From the NCBI RefSeq assembly GCF_001418345.1, contig NZ_LIPW01000001.1:1-64000 (forward strand): DNA of 64,000 nucleotides. The letters run 5' to 3'. The position numbers and the translations under genes were made by a program. The notes beneath the pieces are model-generated. The model saw nothing but the letters and a program-made list of their open reading frames with translations, was not told the DNA's origin and did not search any database. This DNA is from Pseudidiomarina woesei. Its GTDB lineage: Bacteria; Pseudomonadota; Gammaproteobacteria; Enterobacterales; Alteromonadaceae. Within the stretch, counting starts at the first letter, position 1. Every line of letters begins with the position of its first letter. Positions 62,388 through 64,000 of the stretch are shown one piece after another.

Positions 62388-63224
62388 TTAAGACGATTGG
62401 CGGCGTGACATAAAAGCTAGTTTTTCAACTAGTTGCACGTCTTGTTCGTTTTTTAATAAGGCCCCAAACATAGGCATAAGGCCGTTGCCTTTTTGTAGCT
62501 CAGCTGGTGCAATTTCTTCGGCTAGCAGTAGCTTTAACCAGTCAATAAGCTCAGAGGTTGAGGGTTTTTTCTTTAAGTTAGGTACCGCGCGCAAGTCAAA
62601 GAACACTTCAAGGGCGGTGCTCAATAAGTTTTTGCGAATATCTGGGTAATGTACTTGCACAATTTGCGCCAGGGTATCGGCATCTGGAAACTTAATGTAA
62701 TGGAAAAAACAACGACGTAGAAATGCATCGGGCAGTTCTTTTTCGTTATTAGAGGTAATGATCACAATAGGGCGGTGTTCGGCACGCACCTGTTCGCCGG
62801 TTTCGTAAACATGAAACTCCATTTGATCAAGCTCGTGCAGCAAGTCATTGGGGAACTCAATGTCGGCTTTGTCTATTTCATCAATGAGTAGCACCGGGCG
62901 TTCAGGCGCCGTGAAGGCTTGCCATAGCTTGCCTGGCTTAATGTAGTTGGCAATGTCGTGAACTTTGTCGCTGCCTAACTGGCTGTCACGCAGGCGCGAC
63001 ACCGCGTCATATTCGTACAAACCTTGTTGGGCTTTGGTGGTTGACTTTATTTGCCAGCGAATAAGCGGTACGCCAAGTGAAGTGGCGAGCTCTTCAGCTA
63101 AACGGGTTTTGCCGGTGCCGGGCTCGCCCTTAAGTAACAGGGGCTTTTCAAGGGTTACTGCGGCGTTAACAGCTAGGCCGAGGTCATCGGCCACGATGTA
63201 ATTATCGGTACTTGTAAAGCTCAT
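62388..63224 (-). CDS. MoxR-type AAA+ ATPase
   Basis: The 278-residue product has Walker A (LLKGEPGTGKTRLAEEL), Walker B (LLIDEIDKADIEFPN), sensor and arginine-finger regions (ITSNNEKELPDAFLRRCFF). It lies 15 bp upstream of the VWA gene. Together they form a MoxR-VWA module. Confidence 0.92.
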   Translation of the reverse strand: MSFTSTDNYIVADDLGLAVNAAVTLEKPLLLKGEPGTGKTRLAEELATSLGVPLIRWQIKSTTKAQQGLYEYDAVSRLRDSQLGSDKVHDIANYIKPGKLWQAFTAPERPVLLIDEIDKADIEFPNDLLHELDQMEFHVYETGEQVRAEHRPIVIITSNNEKELPDAFLRRCFFHYIKFPDADTLAQIVQVHYPDIRKNLLSTALEVFFDLRAVPNLKKKPSTSELIDWLKLLLAEEIAPAELQKGNGLMPMFGALLKNEQDVQLVEKLAFMSRRQSS

Positions 63225-63246
63225 GTATTCCTCTGGGGTAGTCGAT

Positions 63247-63624
63247 TTATTTGACGATTTTGCCAGAATTTTCGAGGTATTTCCTCCCGTTTGACTTCAC
63301 TTTACCAAAATCCATGTGCTCAGAGCCTAAGTGCACTTCTTCCAGTACTTCTTGTAAATCGTCAACTTCGTCGTCAAGTTTTTGCAAGGCTTCTTCAAGG
63401 GTGTAGGTGAGCTGGTGAATTTCAGCCATTTTTTGTGGTGTTAACTCGCCATGCATAAGCTCTTCAAGTTTTTTATTGTATTCACGCATGTTATCAAGCG
63501 CTTGTTGCAGAGTTTCTGACTTTTTGCCTTTGAAATGATCAGGGCGTTTGTCGTCACTTGCGTATGAAGGCGCTGCAACTAAAACCAAAGCGAGGGCGGC
63601 AGAAATAACAGATAACTTTTTCAT
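63247..63624 (-). CDS. DUF6746-type secreted protein, Fur-regulated?
   Basis: ATG 63624 (GGAG upstream) gives 125 residues with a signal peptide (MKKLSVISAALALVL...SYA), then a charged helical part (HFKGKKSETLQQALDNMREY, LEEALQKLDDEVDDLQEVL). It matches the general form of DUF6746 proteins, which have no assigned function. A Fur-box-like site lies 31 bp upstream. Confidence 0.65.
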   Translation of the reverse strand: MKKLSVISAALALVLVAAPSYASDDKRPDHFKGKKSETLQQALDNMREYNKKLEELMHGELTPQKMAEIHQLTYTLEEALQKLDDEVDDLQEVLEEVHLGSEHMDFGKVKSNGRKYLENSGKIVK

Positions 63625-63654
63625 AGGGTTCTCCAAAAGAATTACTTTTACAAA

Positions 63655-63669
63655 TGAGAATTATTATCA
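63655..63669. promoter_or_regulatory. Fur-box-like site
   Basis: TGAGAAT-T-ATTATCA matches the 7-1-7 Fur consensus (TGATAAT-N-ATTATCA) at all but one position. It lies just ahead of the DUF6746-type gene. Iron control is a prediction. Confidence 0.6.
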
Positions 63670-63763
63670 ATAAGGTATCATTAAATGTTCATTTAGCCAA
63701 GTACAATAGGCGTTTGGTTTTACGCATACTTTTAAGCTTAATTTTATCCATACATAGCTTAAG

Positions 63764-64000
63764 TTAAGCGCCCGGCGTAAATTCACAATCACGGAAAAAC
63801 TGTTGCCAATACTGCACATGATTACGGGTTATTGCTTTTACCTGATCATCTAGTGCGACAATATGTCGCAAATGCGTTTGCCAAGCAGGAAGCGGCGTGT
63901 CTAACGCTTGAATATAGGGCTCCAGTTGTGCAGCTTGGTGGGTTAATGCATTTAAGTGGCGCTGCACCGGCCCGCTAAAACGCGCAATAAATACCTGGCG
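63764..64000 (-). CDS. C-terminal 78 residues of a gene running off the window
   Basis: The frame is open from the edge (RQVFIARFSGPVQRHLNALT) to the stop at 63764 and ends FFRDCEFTPGA. It is helical with many Gln and His. No family is recognised. The start lies beyond 64000; the apparent GTG at 63967 is internal. Confidence 0.6.
   Translation of the reverse strand, partial: RQVFIARFSGPVQRHLNALTHQAAQLEPYIQALDTPLPAWQTHLRHIVALDDQVKAITRNHVQYWQQFFRDCEFTPGA

Overview
The window reads as a gammaproteobacterial chromosome, probably of the marine Alteromonadales type (an Idiomarina-like genome would fit the gene set, but that is an inference from gene families and base composition). Three parts can be separated: a defence-rich left part (1 to about 15.75 kb), a genomic island of about 37 kb (15.84-53.10 kb), and ordinary chromosome (53.1-64 kb).

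Left part. The edge holds the 5' end of an IS3-family element that cut off the 3' end of a lipoprotein gene. Next come a 53-residue small protein and three cargo genes, each followed by an integron attC site, with no integrase gene: an AbiV-like gene, a membrane protein and a cassette-type hypothetical. Then follow a 614-residue protein with a C-terminal nuclease-like domain, a higBA toxin-antitoxin pair with a perfect palindromic operator, two housekeeping-type genes, and a four-gene Wadjet/MksBEFG-type SMC operon with the SMC gene first. A secreted protein and a TehB-like methyltransferase end this part.

Island. The end of tehB and the 3' half of a tRNA-Val(GAC) gene are repeated as a 90-bp direct repeat at 15751-15840 and 53007-53096, with one mismatch. 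The intact tRNA-Val lies at the right end. Just inside both ends are TGGTCAC repeats that look like integrase arm sites. Inside the left end are three 14-bp palindromes spaced exactly 33 bp apart, followed by a 54-residue gene. The cargo is metal handling: a merR/merC module, czcD-czcABC with ynfA, a copper module (DUF411 protein, TatA paralogue, CopA oxidase, CopB, CopC, CopD, an APC permease, a glutaredoxin/MauE fusion), a decayed ISPpu12-like element carrying lspA, a CDF transporter and merR, a cusCBA-type operon whose adaptor has a fused CusF-like domain, and a copper P-type ATPase. Four small secreted Cys/His-rich proteins sit next to the efflux operons; three end in the same LFRPPI tail. 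The only integrase is a truncated, frameshifted remnant. IS30, IS3 and RND remnants crowd the right third, so the island looks like a mosaic that has probably lost autonomous mobility.

Right part. After tRNA-Val and its promoter come an AbgT-family transporter, an acyl-CoA ligase / AidB-like acyl-CoA dehydrogenase / TetR operon, a short cytochrome P450, small membrane proteins, an NsrR-type regulator, a MoxR ATPase with a CoxE-like VWA partner, a secreted DUF6746-type protein behind a Fur-box-like site, and a gene running off the edge.

All calls come from reading the sequence. No database search, alignment or folding program was run.
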